5,753 nucleotides of DNA from Clostridiales bacterium (GTDB lineage Bacteria > Bacillota > Clostridia > Oscillospirales > QAMX01), in NCBI GenBank assembly GCA_012514045.1, contig JAAZBA010000354.1, positions 1-5,753 of the forward strand, read 5' to 3'. The notes under the pieces are model-generated. The model was given only the letters and a program-made list of their open reading frames with translations, was not told the DNA's origin and did no database searches. The translations under genes were made by a program, and so were the position numbers. Shown piece by piece: positions 1 through 5,753 of the stretch; position 1 is the stretch's first letter; the number at the start of each line of letters is the position of its first letter.

Positions 1-572
1 AGGTCACAATCGACGGCGAGACGAGAAAGCTTTCAAGCCCTTTTATGGTAATCGCTACCCAGAACCCGGTGGAAACCCAGGGCACATTTTCTCTTCCCGA
101 GGCTCAGCTGGACCGATTTCTCATAAAGATTGACATGGGATATCCCACCTCCCAGGAGGGCGTTGATATCCTCAAGCGCTTCAAGACTTCAAGCCCCTTT
201 GAGACGATAGGCAGCGTCGCAACGGCTCAGGACATAATCGATGCCCAAAGGAGCTACTCTGATGTGTTTGTGTCAGATAATATATACGATTACATCATCC
301 GCCTGGCGGAAGCCACAAGAATACACTCGGAGATTATGCTTGGAGTCAGCCCCCGAGGCACGCAGTCCCTTTTAAAGGCTGTGCAGGTAACCGCCATCCT
401 GGCAGGTCGTGATTATGTCACCCCGGACGATGTAAAGAAGATGATAAAGCCTGTATTCGGCCACAGAATCATACTCAAATCCTCCTCAAGGCTCAAGAAG
501 GGACGTAATCTCGAGCTGCTTGAGCAGATAATGTCATCGGTACATGCTCCCACGGAAGAGATAAAAGACTGA
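1..572 (+). CDS. MoxR-family AAA+ ATPase, C-terminal part (5' truncated by window edge)
   Basis: The open frame runs in from the window edge (first full codon at base 3) and encodes 189 residues. The ATG at 45 is internal, because the sequence before it (VTIDGETRKLSSPF) is already typical MoxR. Visible motifs are sensor 1 in the strand VIATQNP (about residues 16-22 of the visible part), the MoxR signature ETQGTFSLPEAQLDRF carrying the arginine-finger Arg (about 24-39), and sensor 2 in GVSPRGT (about 114-120) followed by the helical lid. Walker A and most likely Walker B lie in the missing N-terminal part, which should be roughly 130-140 residues given the usual family length of about 315-330. 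MoxR proteins are cytoplasmic hexameric ATPases thought to act as chaperones in protein maturation, usually with DUF58 or von Willebrand A-type partners. The DUF58 gene follows after 22 bases, so the two are probably co-transcribed. Family assignment is secure; the specific client is unknown. Confidence 0.94.
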   Translation, partial: VTIDGETRKLSSPFMVIATQNPVETQGTFSLPEAQLDRFLIKIDMGYPTSQEGVDILKRFKTSSPFETIGSVATAQDIIDAQRSYSDVFVSDNIYDYIIRLAEATRIHSEIMLGVSPRGTQSLLKAVQVTAILAGRDYVTPDDVKKMIKPVFGHRIILKSSSRLKKGRNLELLEQIMSSVHAPTEEIKD

Positions 573-578
573 TTTTCC

Positions 579-586
579 GGGAGGTG
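579..586 (+). promoter_or_regulatory. Ribosome binding site deciding a TTG start
   Basis: GGGAGGTG lies 8 bases before the TTG at 595. An in-frame TAA at 589-591 rules out any start further upstream. The next in-frame candidate, the ATG at 628, would cut into the N-terminal hydrophobic segment and has no comparable Shine-Dalgarno sequence, so TTG is the preferred start. Confidence 0.75.
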
Positions 587-594
587 TGTAAATT

Positions 595-1686
595 TTGTGG
601 GTACAGCGATTGTTCTTCGCTCTTGTCATGGTTGCGCTTCTCCAGGTGTACTTTTTCCGGCGCTGGAACCTGCGAAGCATGACCTACAAAAGGTATTTTA
701 CGCCTGATATCGTCAACGAGGGTGAAACCTCTACCATGGTGGAGAAAATCAGAAACGCAAAGGTGCTGCCCATTCCCTGGATACGTATAGAAGCCCAGAC
801 GAGCGAAAAACTTCTCATAGGCAACGTTACAAAAAGCGAGGGAAAGCAGTATCACCGCAGTCTTTTCTCCATTCCCCCCTACACAACGATAACGAGGCGT
901 CACAAGGTGGTATGCCCTCACAGAGGCTACTACCACACAAAAACCGTATCAATTTCTTCAGGTGATCTTTTGGGCATCGGTTCAACAAAGTATGTGGACT
1001 TGCCTACAGACACTGTTATCACAGTTTATCCCACCCTTGTGCCGATTGAAGACATTTTCAATATGAAAAACAGTTTCTCCGGGGATACGGTAGTCAGGCG
1101 CTGGATAGTGGAAGATCCCTTTATGATAAAGGGAGTGCGTGACTACAACACTTCAGATCCTCAGAACCGTATAAACTGGAAAGCTACAGTAAGAGTGGGA
1201 AAACTGCAGGTTCACGACTTCGACTTTACCTCCGACATAAAGCTCATGATAGCTCTCAATGTGGAGACAGACGAGTTCCAGTGGGCTAACACTATCGACG
1301 AGCCCAGGGCGGAGCGGGGAATTTCCATCGCCGCCTCCATCGCCCAGTACACCCTTGAGCACGGGATAGAGACAGGGCTTATCTCAAACGGCATGCTTGT
1401 GGACGATGAGGAGAACGAGTGTGTCATTGAGCCCCGCAGCTCTGAAGGTCAGGTGACGGAAGTGTTCACGATCCTGTCAAAGCTCACCCTTGTGCGCCGT
1501 CAGACCTTCCAGACAATGCTAGCAAACCAGGTGGCAAAGGGGCTAACAGGAATAGACTATCTGATTGTCACCGCCTTTGTGGACGAGAACATCGAAAAGC
1601 AGATAAGCCTTCTGCGCGATGGCGGCAACAATGTGGAGGTTCTTTTTGTGGAGCCTGTGGAGAAGGACGGTGAAAGAAATGACTAA
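595..1686 (+). CDS. DUF58 domain-containing protein
   Basis: 363 residues from a TTG start. An N-terminal hydrophobic segment (about residues 5-22, followed by RRW) probably anchors the protein in the membrane. Next comes a beta-rich region ending in the pattern HRGYYHTKTVSISSGDLLGI (about 109-128), which matches the beta-sandwich segment that precedes DUF58 in relatives. The DUF58 signature is at about 177-206: G180, R182, Y184, D188, then R192-I-N-W195-K-A, ending in GKLQVHDFD. The rest (about 215-355) looks like an alternating alpha/beta von Willebrand A-like fold. The strand where that fold normally carries a metal-binding DxSxS motif reads MIALNVETDE, so the metal site seems to be absent. 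DUF58 proteins are encoded next to MoxR ATPases and are regarded as their partners; the molecular role is not established. The gene lies 22 bases after the ATPase gene and overlaps the next gene by 8 bases, which suggests one transcript and translational coupling. Confidence 0.93.
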   Translation: MWVQRLFFALVMVALLQVYFFRRWNLRSMTYKRYFTPDIVNEGETSTMVEKIRNAKVLPIPWIRIEAQTSEKLLIGNVTKSEGKQYHRSLFSIPPYTTITRRHKVVCPHRGYYHTKTVSISSGDLLGIGSTKYVDLPTDTVITVYPTLVPIEDIFNMKNSFSGDTVVRRWIVEDPFMIKGVRDYNTSDPQNRINWKATVRVGKLQVHDFDFTSDIKLMIALNVETDEFQWANTIDEPRAERGISIAASIAQYTLEHGIETGLISNGMLVDDEENECVIEPRSSEGQVTEVFTILSKLTLVRRQTFQTMLANQVAKGLTGIDYLIVTAFVDENIEKQISLLRDGGNNVEVLFVEPVEKDGERND

Positions 1687-3010
1687 GGAAAGAGACACCG
1701 TGCCGTTCGGTAAAGCTTATCTCCGCTCGATTCTTGAGTTGGTGCTTGTGCTGCCGGTAATCTATTTCATATCCATTTTCATAGCGGACCCCCACACCAG
1801 ATATATCATTCTGGGAGCGATGGCAATATACCCCCTGACTGGTATAGTGGTGTGCAAGCTCATCCGCCGCCCCAGGTGGCTGAGGTTTATTCTGGGTATG
1901 GCGTTGTCAATTGTGCTCCCCGTGGTAATCTGCACACGGCTTGATTGCAAAATAGGTGAATACGCTTTCTCAATTGTCATAAGCTTCCTTTTGTTTTATA
2001 GGGGACTTATGTACACCGAGGGAGAGTGGATCGATCTCATGCCACCCACGGCGCCTCTTTACATTGCGATACTGGACTTCCTGGCGCTGCTGGTAATCGG
2101 CTTCGCGCCGGCTCTCGAGCCATATCGGCTCATCGCCTCCATAACGGGACCTTTTATCATTCTGACGGCTATAATCGTCATGAACCATCTGAACCTTAAA
2201 AACCTTGCGGACTCAAGAGGTCATGTGTCCCAATCGGGCAAGCTGGCAGTAGACAAGACCATGAATCTGCACAACAGAATATGGATCGCCATTATACTTA
2301 TTGCGGTACTGCTTGTATCTGGTTGGCGCAGTATGCTTGATGTTTTGAAGTACATTTTCGATAAGATAATGTGGCTCATTATGAAGATACTTGAGCTTAC
2401 CGCAGGCAAAGATACCGGTGGCGGCGGCGGTGGCGGCGGAAACCTTTCAGAGCTTTTCGGAGAAATAGAGGAAAGCGCGCCCAATCCCTTCTGGGAAGCT
2501 GTCATGAATATCTTCACAAAGGTTATATCCTTTCTGTTTCTGGCAGCTATTGTGGTTCTCACCTTTATCGCTGTTTATAAGATTGTAAAAATCCTGTCGA
2601 AGTACCTCAAAAACCTTATGGAGAAAGAGGGAAGCTTAATAGACGACGCGGGCTATGTGGACACCAGAGAATCGATCATTGATCTTCGTGACGTGCCGAA
2701 ACAGTATCTGGCGAAGCTGAGAGACAGGCTTGAGGAGCTGTTCGCAAGAGAACCGAAATATTCGGATATGCGTACGGAAAAAGAAAAAGCCACCTGGATT
2801 TACCGTAACGCAGTGCTTAAATCCATGTCTGCCGGATATAAATACAAGCTCACCAACACCCCCAGCGAGACTTTGGAGGAGATAAAGCCCAAATACAAAG
2901 GCGATGAAAGCGATGTTGATTTCATCGACATTACATACAACCGGGCAAAATTCTCAGATGATATGCCTGACGGAGAAAAAATAGATTCCTTTGTGGAAGG
3001 GCAGAAATAA
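1679..3010 (+). CDS. Polytopic membrane protein with C-terminal DUF4129-like domain (TgpA-like, no transglutaminase)
   Basis: 443 residues from the ATG at 1679, preceded by AAGGA at 1663-1667. The frame is open to an earlier ATG at 1619, but that would overlap DUF58 by 68 bases and add an unlikely Trp/Arg-rich leader. Hydrophobic segments lie at about residues 18-35, 42-61, 68-85, 94-111, 125-143, 150-168, 200-216 and 279-303. The positive loop KLIRRPRWLR (60-69) and the polar loop 169-199 fit the inside, which places the 218-278 loop outside and the C-terminus in the cytoplasm. That outer loop holds an amphipathic stretch (219-240) and eight consecutive glycines (247-254). The C-terminal part, about 365-428, shows the DUF4129 pattern: W-I-Y-R-N-A then S-A-G-Y, T394-P-S-E397, and a closing YNRAKFSDD. 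This resembles TgpA-type proteins (membrane helices, extracellular transglutaminase, helix, DUF4129), but there is no room for a transglutaminase core and no Cys/His/Asp triad. It probably works with the MoxR and DUF58 products at the membrane; substrate unknown. The DUF4129 call is by pattern only. Confidence 0.82.
   Translation: MTKERDTVPFGKAYLRSILELVLVLPVIYFISIFIADPHTRYIILGAMAIYPLTGIVVCKLIRRPRWLRFILGMALSIVLPVVICTRLDCKIGEYAFSIVISFLLFYRGLMYTEGEWIDLMPPTAPLYIAILDFLALLVIGFAPALEPYRLIASITGPFIILTAIIVMNHLNLKNLADSRGHVSQSGKLAVDKTMNLHNRIWIAIILIAVLLVSGWRSMLDVLKYIFDKIMWLIMKILELTAGKDTGGGGGGGGNLSELFGEIEESAPNPFWEAVMNIFTKVISFLFLAAIVVLTFIAVYKIVKILSKYLKNLMEKEGSLIDDAGYVDTRESIIDLRDVPKQYLAKLRDRLEELFAREPKYSDMRTEKEKATWIYRNAVLKSMSAGYKYKLTNTPSETLEEIKPKYKGDESDVDFIDITYNRAKFSDDMPDGEKIDSFVEGQK
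2417..2440 (+). repeat. GGN/GGC triplet tract encoding eight glycines
   Basis: Eight consecutive glycine codons (GGT GGC GGC GGC GGT GGC GGC GGA) form a near-perfect triplet repeat inside the DUF4129-like gene. Because the unit is three bases, slippage would lengthen or shorten the glycine linker without breaking the frame. It lies in the predicted extracellular loop between the last two membrane helices. Confidence 0.85.
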
Positions 3011-3030
3011 TAATAAACAAATAAAACAAG

Positions 3031-3066
3031 CAGGGCGTTCGCAAACATCAGCGAAAGCCCTGTTTT
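3031..3066. terminator. Probable bidirectional rho-independent terminator
   Basis: CAGGGCGTTCGC (3031-3042) pairs with GCGAAAGCCCTG (3051-3062), giving 11 of 12 paired bases with one G/A mismatch and an 8-base loop. On the plus strand it is followed by TTTTCTT (3063-3069). Read on the minus strand, it is followed by the complement of 3011-3030, CTTGTTTTATTTGTTTATTA, also rich in T. It sits 20 bases after the plus-strand operon's last stop codon and 54 bases beyond the stop codon of the opposing hexosaminidase gene, so it can serve both. Confidence 0.82.
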
Positions 3067-3106
3067 CTTATGGTAAAGAGAACGCATTTTTAGAAACAAC
3101 TGTTTT

Positions 3107-3123
3107 GCGTTAAATTTTAACGC
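3107..3123. repeat. Short inverted repeat overlapping the hexosaminidase stop codon
   Basis: GCGTTAAA (3107-3114), one central base, then TTTAACGC (3116-3123) make 8-base perfect arms. The repeat spans the last codons and TAA stop (3117-3119) of the minus-strand hexosaminidase gene. A further copy of AACGCA at 3081-3086 can pair with TGCGTT at 3106-3111, so two alternative stems compete for the same arm. The arms are AT-rich and no function is shown. Confidence 0.45.
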
Positions 3124-4580
3124 TTATCAAATATATACTCAACAATTATCTTCGCCAGCTTATGCAACACCGGGCGGAGTATATCCATATATTCCTTATC
3201 GTCCCTTATACGCTTCACGCTCCAGGTGCGCTCAGCCACGGCGGAGAGATTTTCCATCACAAAATTGATCTCCTGCTCATAGGTACACTCCCAGGAGCAC
3301 AGCTGACCGCCAAGAACCGCGTCTGTGGGGGCGACATTTATGGGATTGAGCCTTGCCTCAGAGTGAGGCCACCAGTGCTGCCAGTTGTACACACTCCAGC
3401 CCAGGATATCGTAAGGATCCCAGCGAAGGCTGGTACCGGGTATGATGTACAAAGGCTGCCAGGAGCAGTTTATAATGTTGAAGCCCTCCTCAAGCAGGTC
3501 ATATGCCATATGGTAATGGGACTCCCATGCGATTACAATCGTCTCCCTGGGCACTCTTTCAGCGCCTTTCTTCGGGAAACCTTCCCATACAATGGGAATC
3601 CTGCCGTAATCTATAACCATCTGCGCCACTCTCGCGATATAGTCGCTGTAAAGCTCGTACTCGTCGGAGATGTTGTTTTCCTTCATATACCTGACACAGT
3701 CCGCACAGTCGTTCCATGCCTTGATGTTAGCCTCATCGCCGCCGATATGGATATAGGGGGAAGCGGGGAACATATCGCAAACTTCCTGAATCAGAGCCTT
3801 GACACTATTAAGAGCCTTGTTGCTGCCGGCGCAGACAATGTTTCCCGCGTCAATTAGATCCCCCTGCTCGGTAACAATCACCGACTTGCAGCCATCGGTA
3901 AACTTGTTGCCAAACACATGCGGGTATGCGCTGATAAGAGCTCTTGCGTGGCCAGGCACCTCCACCTCGGGGATAATTATGATTCCCCGGTCAAGCGCAT
4001 AAGCTTTGATAACTTCAATATCTTCAAAGCTGTAGGATTTACCCTTTGTGGAAATCTCAGGAAACACCCTTGAAGGGAGGGAGTAAATCTGGTCGTCAAT
4101 GAAATGAAGGTGGATATACTTGATCTTATAGTAGTAGCAGACATCGATATATCTAAGAATCGTGTGTAGGGGATGCCATAACCTGGCAAGGTCCACCATA
4201 AGACCTCTATAGTCCTTGTCGGGATAATCCTCAAGGAGCATTTTGTCAACCGCTATCTTCCCTCCGGACAGCCCTGCCAGCTGCAGAACAGAGGCAAGAG
4301 CATAGCGCATACCCTCTCCCGTTGAAGCGCGAAGCTTTATACCTTCTCTGGAATCCAGGATGTACCCGTCTCCACGGACAGCGGAGTCGAGAATAAGCTC
4401 AATGCCCCCAGGAGCAATTTTAGGCTGAATGTCGTTGATTTTTCTGAAATAATCGCAAAACACATCGATATCGCTCTTGAAAAGCTCATTTCTCGAGAAT
4501 ACAGCGCAGGGGACGAGCGTTTTTTCACATCCGATGTCATATTTCTTCGGAATAGGGATAAGAGTTATATTTTTATCCAT
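3117..4580 (-). CDS. Glycoside hydrolase family 20, beta-N-acetylhexosaminidase, predicted cytoplasmic
   Basis: 487 residues. It should remove terminal beta-linked N-acetylglucosamine or N-acetylgalactosamine by substrate-assisted catalysis. Residues 1 to about 115 fit the small N-terminal GH20b-type domain; the catalytic barrel follows. It begins DYRGLMVDLAR (about 123-133, with the conserved substrate-binding Arg125), then HLHFIDDQ (157-164) and PEVEVPGHA (204-212). The catalytic pair is D282-E283 in HIGGDE (278-283). Substrate-pocket tryptophans are likely W332 (VWEG), W352 (AWES), W374 and W430 in GGQLCSWE (424-431). The N-terminus MDKNITLIPIPKKYD has no hydrophobic signal segment, and the protein has 12 cysteines, including CADC at 292-295, all of which suits the reducing cytoplasm. 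AAGGAG (4593-4598) lies 12 bases before the start and shares bases with the stop codon of the upstream oxidoreductase gene, so translation is probably coupled. Likely substrates are imported amino-sugar oligosaccharides from mucin, chitin or peptidoglycan; which one cannot be told from sequence. Confidence 0.95.
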   Translation of the reverse strand: MDKNITLIPIPKKYDIGCEKTLVPCAVFSRNELFKSDIDVFCDYFRKINDIQPKIAPGGIELILDSAVRGDGYILDSREGIKLRASTGEGMRYALASVLQLAGLSGGKIAVDKMLLEDYPDKDYRGLMVDLARLWHPLHTILRYIDVCYYYKIKYIHLHFIDDQIYSLPSRVFPEISTKGKSYSFEDIEVIKAYALDRGIIIIPEVEVPGHARALISAYPHVFGNKFTDGCKSVIVTEQGDLIDAGNIVCAGSNKALNSVKALIQEVCDMFPASPYIHIGGDEANIKAWNDCADCVRYMKENNISDEYELYSDYIARVAQMVIDYGRIPIVWEGFPKKGAERVPRETIVIAWESHYHMAYDLLEEGFNIINCSWQPLYIIPGTSLRWDPYDILGWSVYNWQHWWPHSEARLNPINVAPTDAVLGGQLCSWECTYEQEINFVMENLSAVAERTWSVKRIRDDKEYMDILRPVLHKLAKIIVEYIFDKR

Positions 4581-4592
4581 TTCTTATATAGT

Positions 4593-4598
4593 CTCCTT
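4593..4598 (-). promoter_or_regulatory. Hexosaminidase ribosome binding site overlapping the upstream stop codon
   Basis: On the minus strand the sequence reads AAATAAGGAGAC: the TAA stop of the oxidoreductase shares its two A bases with the AAGGAG Shine-Dalgarno sequence of the hexosaminidase. Ribosomes ending the first gene are therefore placed at the start site of the second, with 12 bases to the ATG. Confidence 0.75.
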
Positions 4599-5670
4599 AT
4601 TTGATGATAACCTCGTGACCGGTCGCGGCGGACTCATAGATGGCATCGAGAATCTTCATAAGAATAACGCCTTCCTCGGCGGGGCTTATGCACTCCGTTA
4701 CGCCGTTTACACAGTCCACGAAGTGAACCATTTCCTTCTCGAAAAGACCGCTGAAGCTAAGGGCGGTGCTGTCGGCGAAGGATACATTGACTGGGTAGTC
4801 ATTGATGTTTGTAAACAGTTCAAGTTCCGGAGAAAGCTTGAGGCCTCCCTTTGTGCCGAACAGCTCCAGGTTCCCAACACCGGACTTGATGTTAAGATCA
4901 AAGCTTGCCTCCACGCTTAGTACGGCTCCGTTATCAAAACGGATCATGGCCGCGGCAAAATCCTCTACGGAGAAGTCAAAATCGCCGCTTTTGGAGGTGG
5001 AAACATGGTCCTTTGTGGTGCTCTTGAGTTCAGGCCGACAGCCTAACTTGTCTGATGTCACGCCATATACCGATACGGGCATATGACCGCCCATAAGATA
5101 GCGGGCAAGGTCGATTACATGAACGCCCAGGTCGATGAGGGGGCCTCCGCCGGAGTATTTCTTGTCGCCAAACCAGCCGCCTGGGAAGCCGTGACGGCGC
5201 AGATATGTGGCTTTGCCGTAGTAAATCTCTCCTACATTGCCGCCGTTTATGAAATCGAGCGCCACTCGGCAGTCGTTGCCATAGCGCCGCACGAAGCCAA
5301 TCATAAGGAGCTTGCCGCTCTTATCCGCGGCTTCCTTCATCGCTGCGGCTTCTTTAGCATTCATTGCCATGGGCTTCTCGCATATGACATGCTTGCCCGC
5401 GTTGAGGGAAGCGATTGTGGCGGGAGCGTGGGCAGCGTTCCAGGTACAGACGCTGACGATGTCAATCTCCTTATCCTTGAGCATATCATTGTAGTCGGTG
5501 AAGACTCTTTCCTTAGGTACGTTGTGCTTTTCCGCAACCTTCAGAGCCTTCTCGTGGTCGATATCGCAAAGTGCGTAGAGCTCAACCTTTTCCGGCTGGG
5601 CAAGATATCCGGAAATATGCACCCCACTTATTCCGGCTGTTCCGATGATTGCAGCCTTGAGTTTCTTCAT
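4597..5670 (-). CDS. Gfo/Idh/MocA-family NAD(P)-dependent oxidoreductase
   Basis: 357 residues. An N-terminal Rossmann fold starts KLKAAIIGTAGISGVH, with the dinucleotide-binding glycines at G10, G13 and G16, followed by the acidic D36 in ALCDID. The family signature CEKPMAM is at 97-103, with the catalytic Lys99. The C-terminal domain carries GGGPLIDLGVHVIDLARYL (174-192), giving the usual Asp180 and His184 of the active site. Length is normal for the family and no motif is missing. The frame can extend to a GTG at 5688, but the ATG at 5670 has AAGGAG nine bases upstream while the GTG has no ribosome binding site, so the ATG is chosen. Members oxidise or reduce sugars, inositols and sugar derivatives; some (GH109 type) cleave glycosides by an NAD-dependent mechanism. 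The coupled hexosaminidase suggests an amino-sugar or its glycoside as substrate, but this is inference. The protein is soluble and cytoplasmic. Confidence 0.95.
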   Translation of the reverse strand: MKKLKAAIIGTAGISGVHISGYLAQPEKVELYALCDIDHEKALKVAEKHNVPKERVFTDYNDMLKDKEIDIVSVCTWNAAHAPATIASLNAGKHVICEKPMAMNAKEAAAMKEAADKSGKLLMIGFVRRYGNDCRVALDFINGGNVGEIYYGKATYLRRHGFPGGWFGDKKYSGGGPLIDLGVHVIDLARYLMGGHMPVSVYGVTSDKLGCRPELKSTTKDHVSTSKSGDFDFSVEDFAAAMIRFDNGAVLSVEASFDLNIKSGVGNLELFGTKGGLKLSPELELFTNINDYPVNVSFADSTALSFSGLFEKEMVHFVDCVNGVTECISPAEEGVILMKILDAIYESAATGHEVIIK

Positions 5671-5679
5671 GTTGATATT

Positions 5680-5685
5680 CTCCTT
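5680..5685 (-). promoter_or_regulatory. Oxidoreductase ribosome binding site deciding the ATG start
   Basis: AAGGAG on the minus strand lies nine bases before the ATG at 5670. It falls inside the alternative GTG-initiated reading (start at 5688), which argues that the longer form is not made. Confidence 0.8.
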
Positions 5686-5706
5686 CACTATTTAATAAAA
5701 TCGGAT

Positions 5707-5753
5707 TTATTTTATATAATCAAATTTTTTCAGAATAATATCGCCCTCGTCAT
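5707..5753 (-). CDS. Possible C-terminal tail of an upstream minus-strand gene (truncated by window edge)
   Basis: From the right edge, one minus-strand frame stays open for 14 codons (DEGDIILKKFDYIK) and ends in TAA at 5707-5709, 36 bases before the oxidoreductase ATG. The mix of charged and hydrophobic residues looks protein-like, and the spacing would suit an operon continuing to the right. The stretch is short and AT-rich, so an open frame by chance is quite possible. No family can be named. Confidence 0.38.
   Translation of the reverse strand, partial: DEGDIILKKFDYIK

Noticed and set aside
34..198. Repeated TTCAAGCCCCTTT-like sequence at about 34-43 and 187-199 within the MoxR gene
   Set aside because: Both copies encode an SSPF tetrapeptide in unrelated positions of the protein; the match is short and imperfect and best explained by shared codon use.
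493..936. A 147-codon minus-strand open frame across the MoxR/DUF58 junction
   Set aside because: It is antisense to two genes with clear motifs and its translation has no recognisable domain.
1619..1678. Upstream ATG extending the DUF4129-like protein by 20 residues
   Set aside because: It would create a 68-base overlap with DUF58. The ATG at 1679 gives a normal short overlap and has a Shine-Dalgarno-like AAGGA upstream.
3162..3857. A 231-codon plus-strand open frame opposite the hexosaminidase gene
   Set aside because: It lies wholly antisense to a well-supported GH20 gene that carries the catalytic motif, and its translation is rich in His, Pro and Cys with no recognisable domain. It is a shadow of the real gene.
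4477..4920. A 147-codon plus-strand open frame opposite the ends of the two sugar genes
   Set aside because: It is antisense to confirmed coding sequence of two genes and shows no family pattern.
5695..5723. Possible minus-strand promoter, TTGATT and TTTTAT separated by 17 bases
   Set aside because: Each box matches the consensus at only four of six positions in a very AT-rich stretch where such matches are expected by chance, so it is not listed as a feature.

Overview
The window looks like a chromosomal fragment from a Gram-positive, Clostridia-like (Firmicutes) bacterium. The evidence is strong AGGAGG-type ribosome binding sites, one TTG start, tight co-directional gene packing, a MoxR / DUF58 / DUF4129 membrane-protein operon of the Firmicutes kind, and sugar-scavenging genes typical of gut or rumen anaerobes. 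The base composition is moderate and codon use looks even across all genes, so I see no sign of recent transfer. The taxonomic call is an inference; there is no rRNA or marker gene here.

Layout. Positions 1-3010 hold the end of a plus-strand operon: the C-terminal 189 residues of a MoxR-family AAA+ ATPase (cut by the window edge), a DUF58 protein with a TTG start, and a polytopic membrane protein with a C-terminal DUF4129-like domain. The last two genes overlap by 8 bases. A strong hairpin at 3031-3062, with T-rich sequence on both sides, probably terminates both this operon and the opposing one. Positions 3117-5670 hold a minus-strand pair: a Gfo/Idh/MocA-family NAD(P)-dependent oxidoreductase (upstream) followed 16 bases later by a family 20 glycoside hydrolase (beta-N-acetylhexosaminidase). 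At the right edge, 14 in-frame codons ending in TAA may be the tail of another minus-strand gene in the same operon.

How the genes work together. MoxR ATPases with DUF58 and TgpA/DUF4129-like membrane partners are thought to act as chaperone-like complexes that mature or assemble cell-surface or membrane proteins. Here the membrane partner has the TgpA-like layout but no transglutaminase domain: a short loop with eight consecutive glycines occupies its place. The minus-strand pair looks like intracellular amino-sugar glycoside metabolism: the hexosaminidase has no signal peptide, and the oxidoreductase could act on the sugar before or after cleavage. The two operons converge and need not be functionally related.

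I found no mobile element, CRISPR array, RNA gene or clearly new multi-gene system. The points most worth a second look are the transglutaminase-less TgpA-like protein and the hexosaminidase/oxidoreductase pairing.
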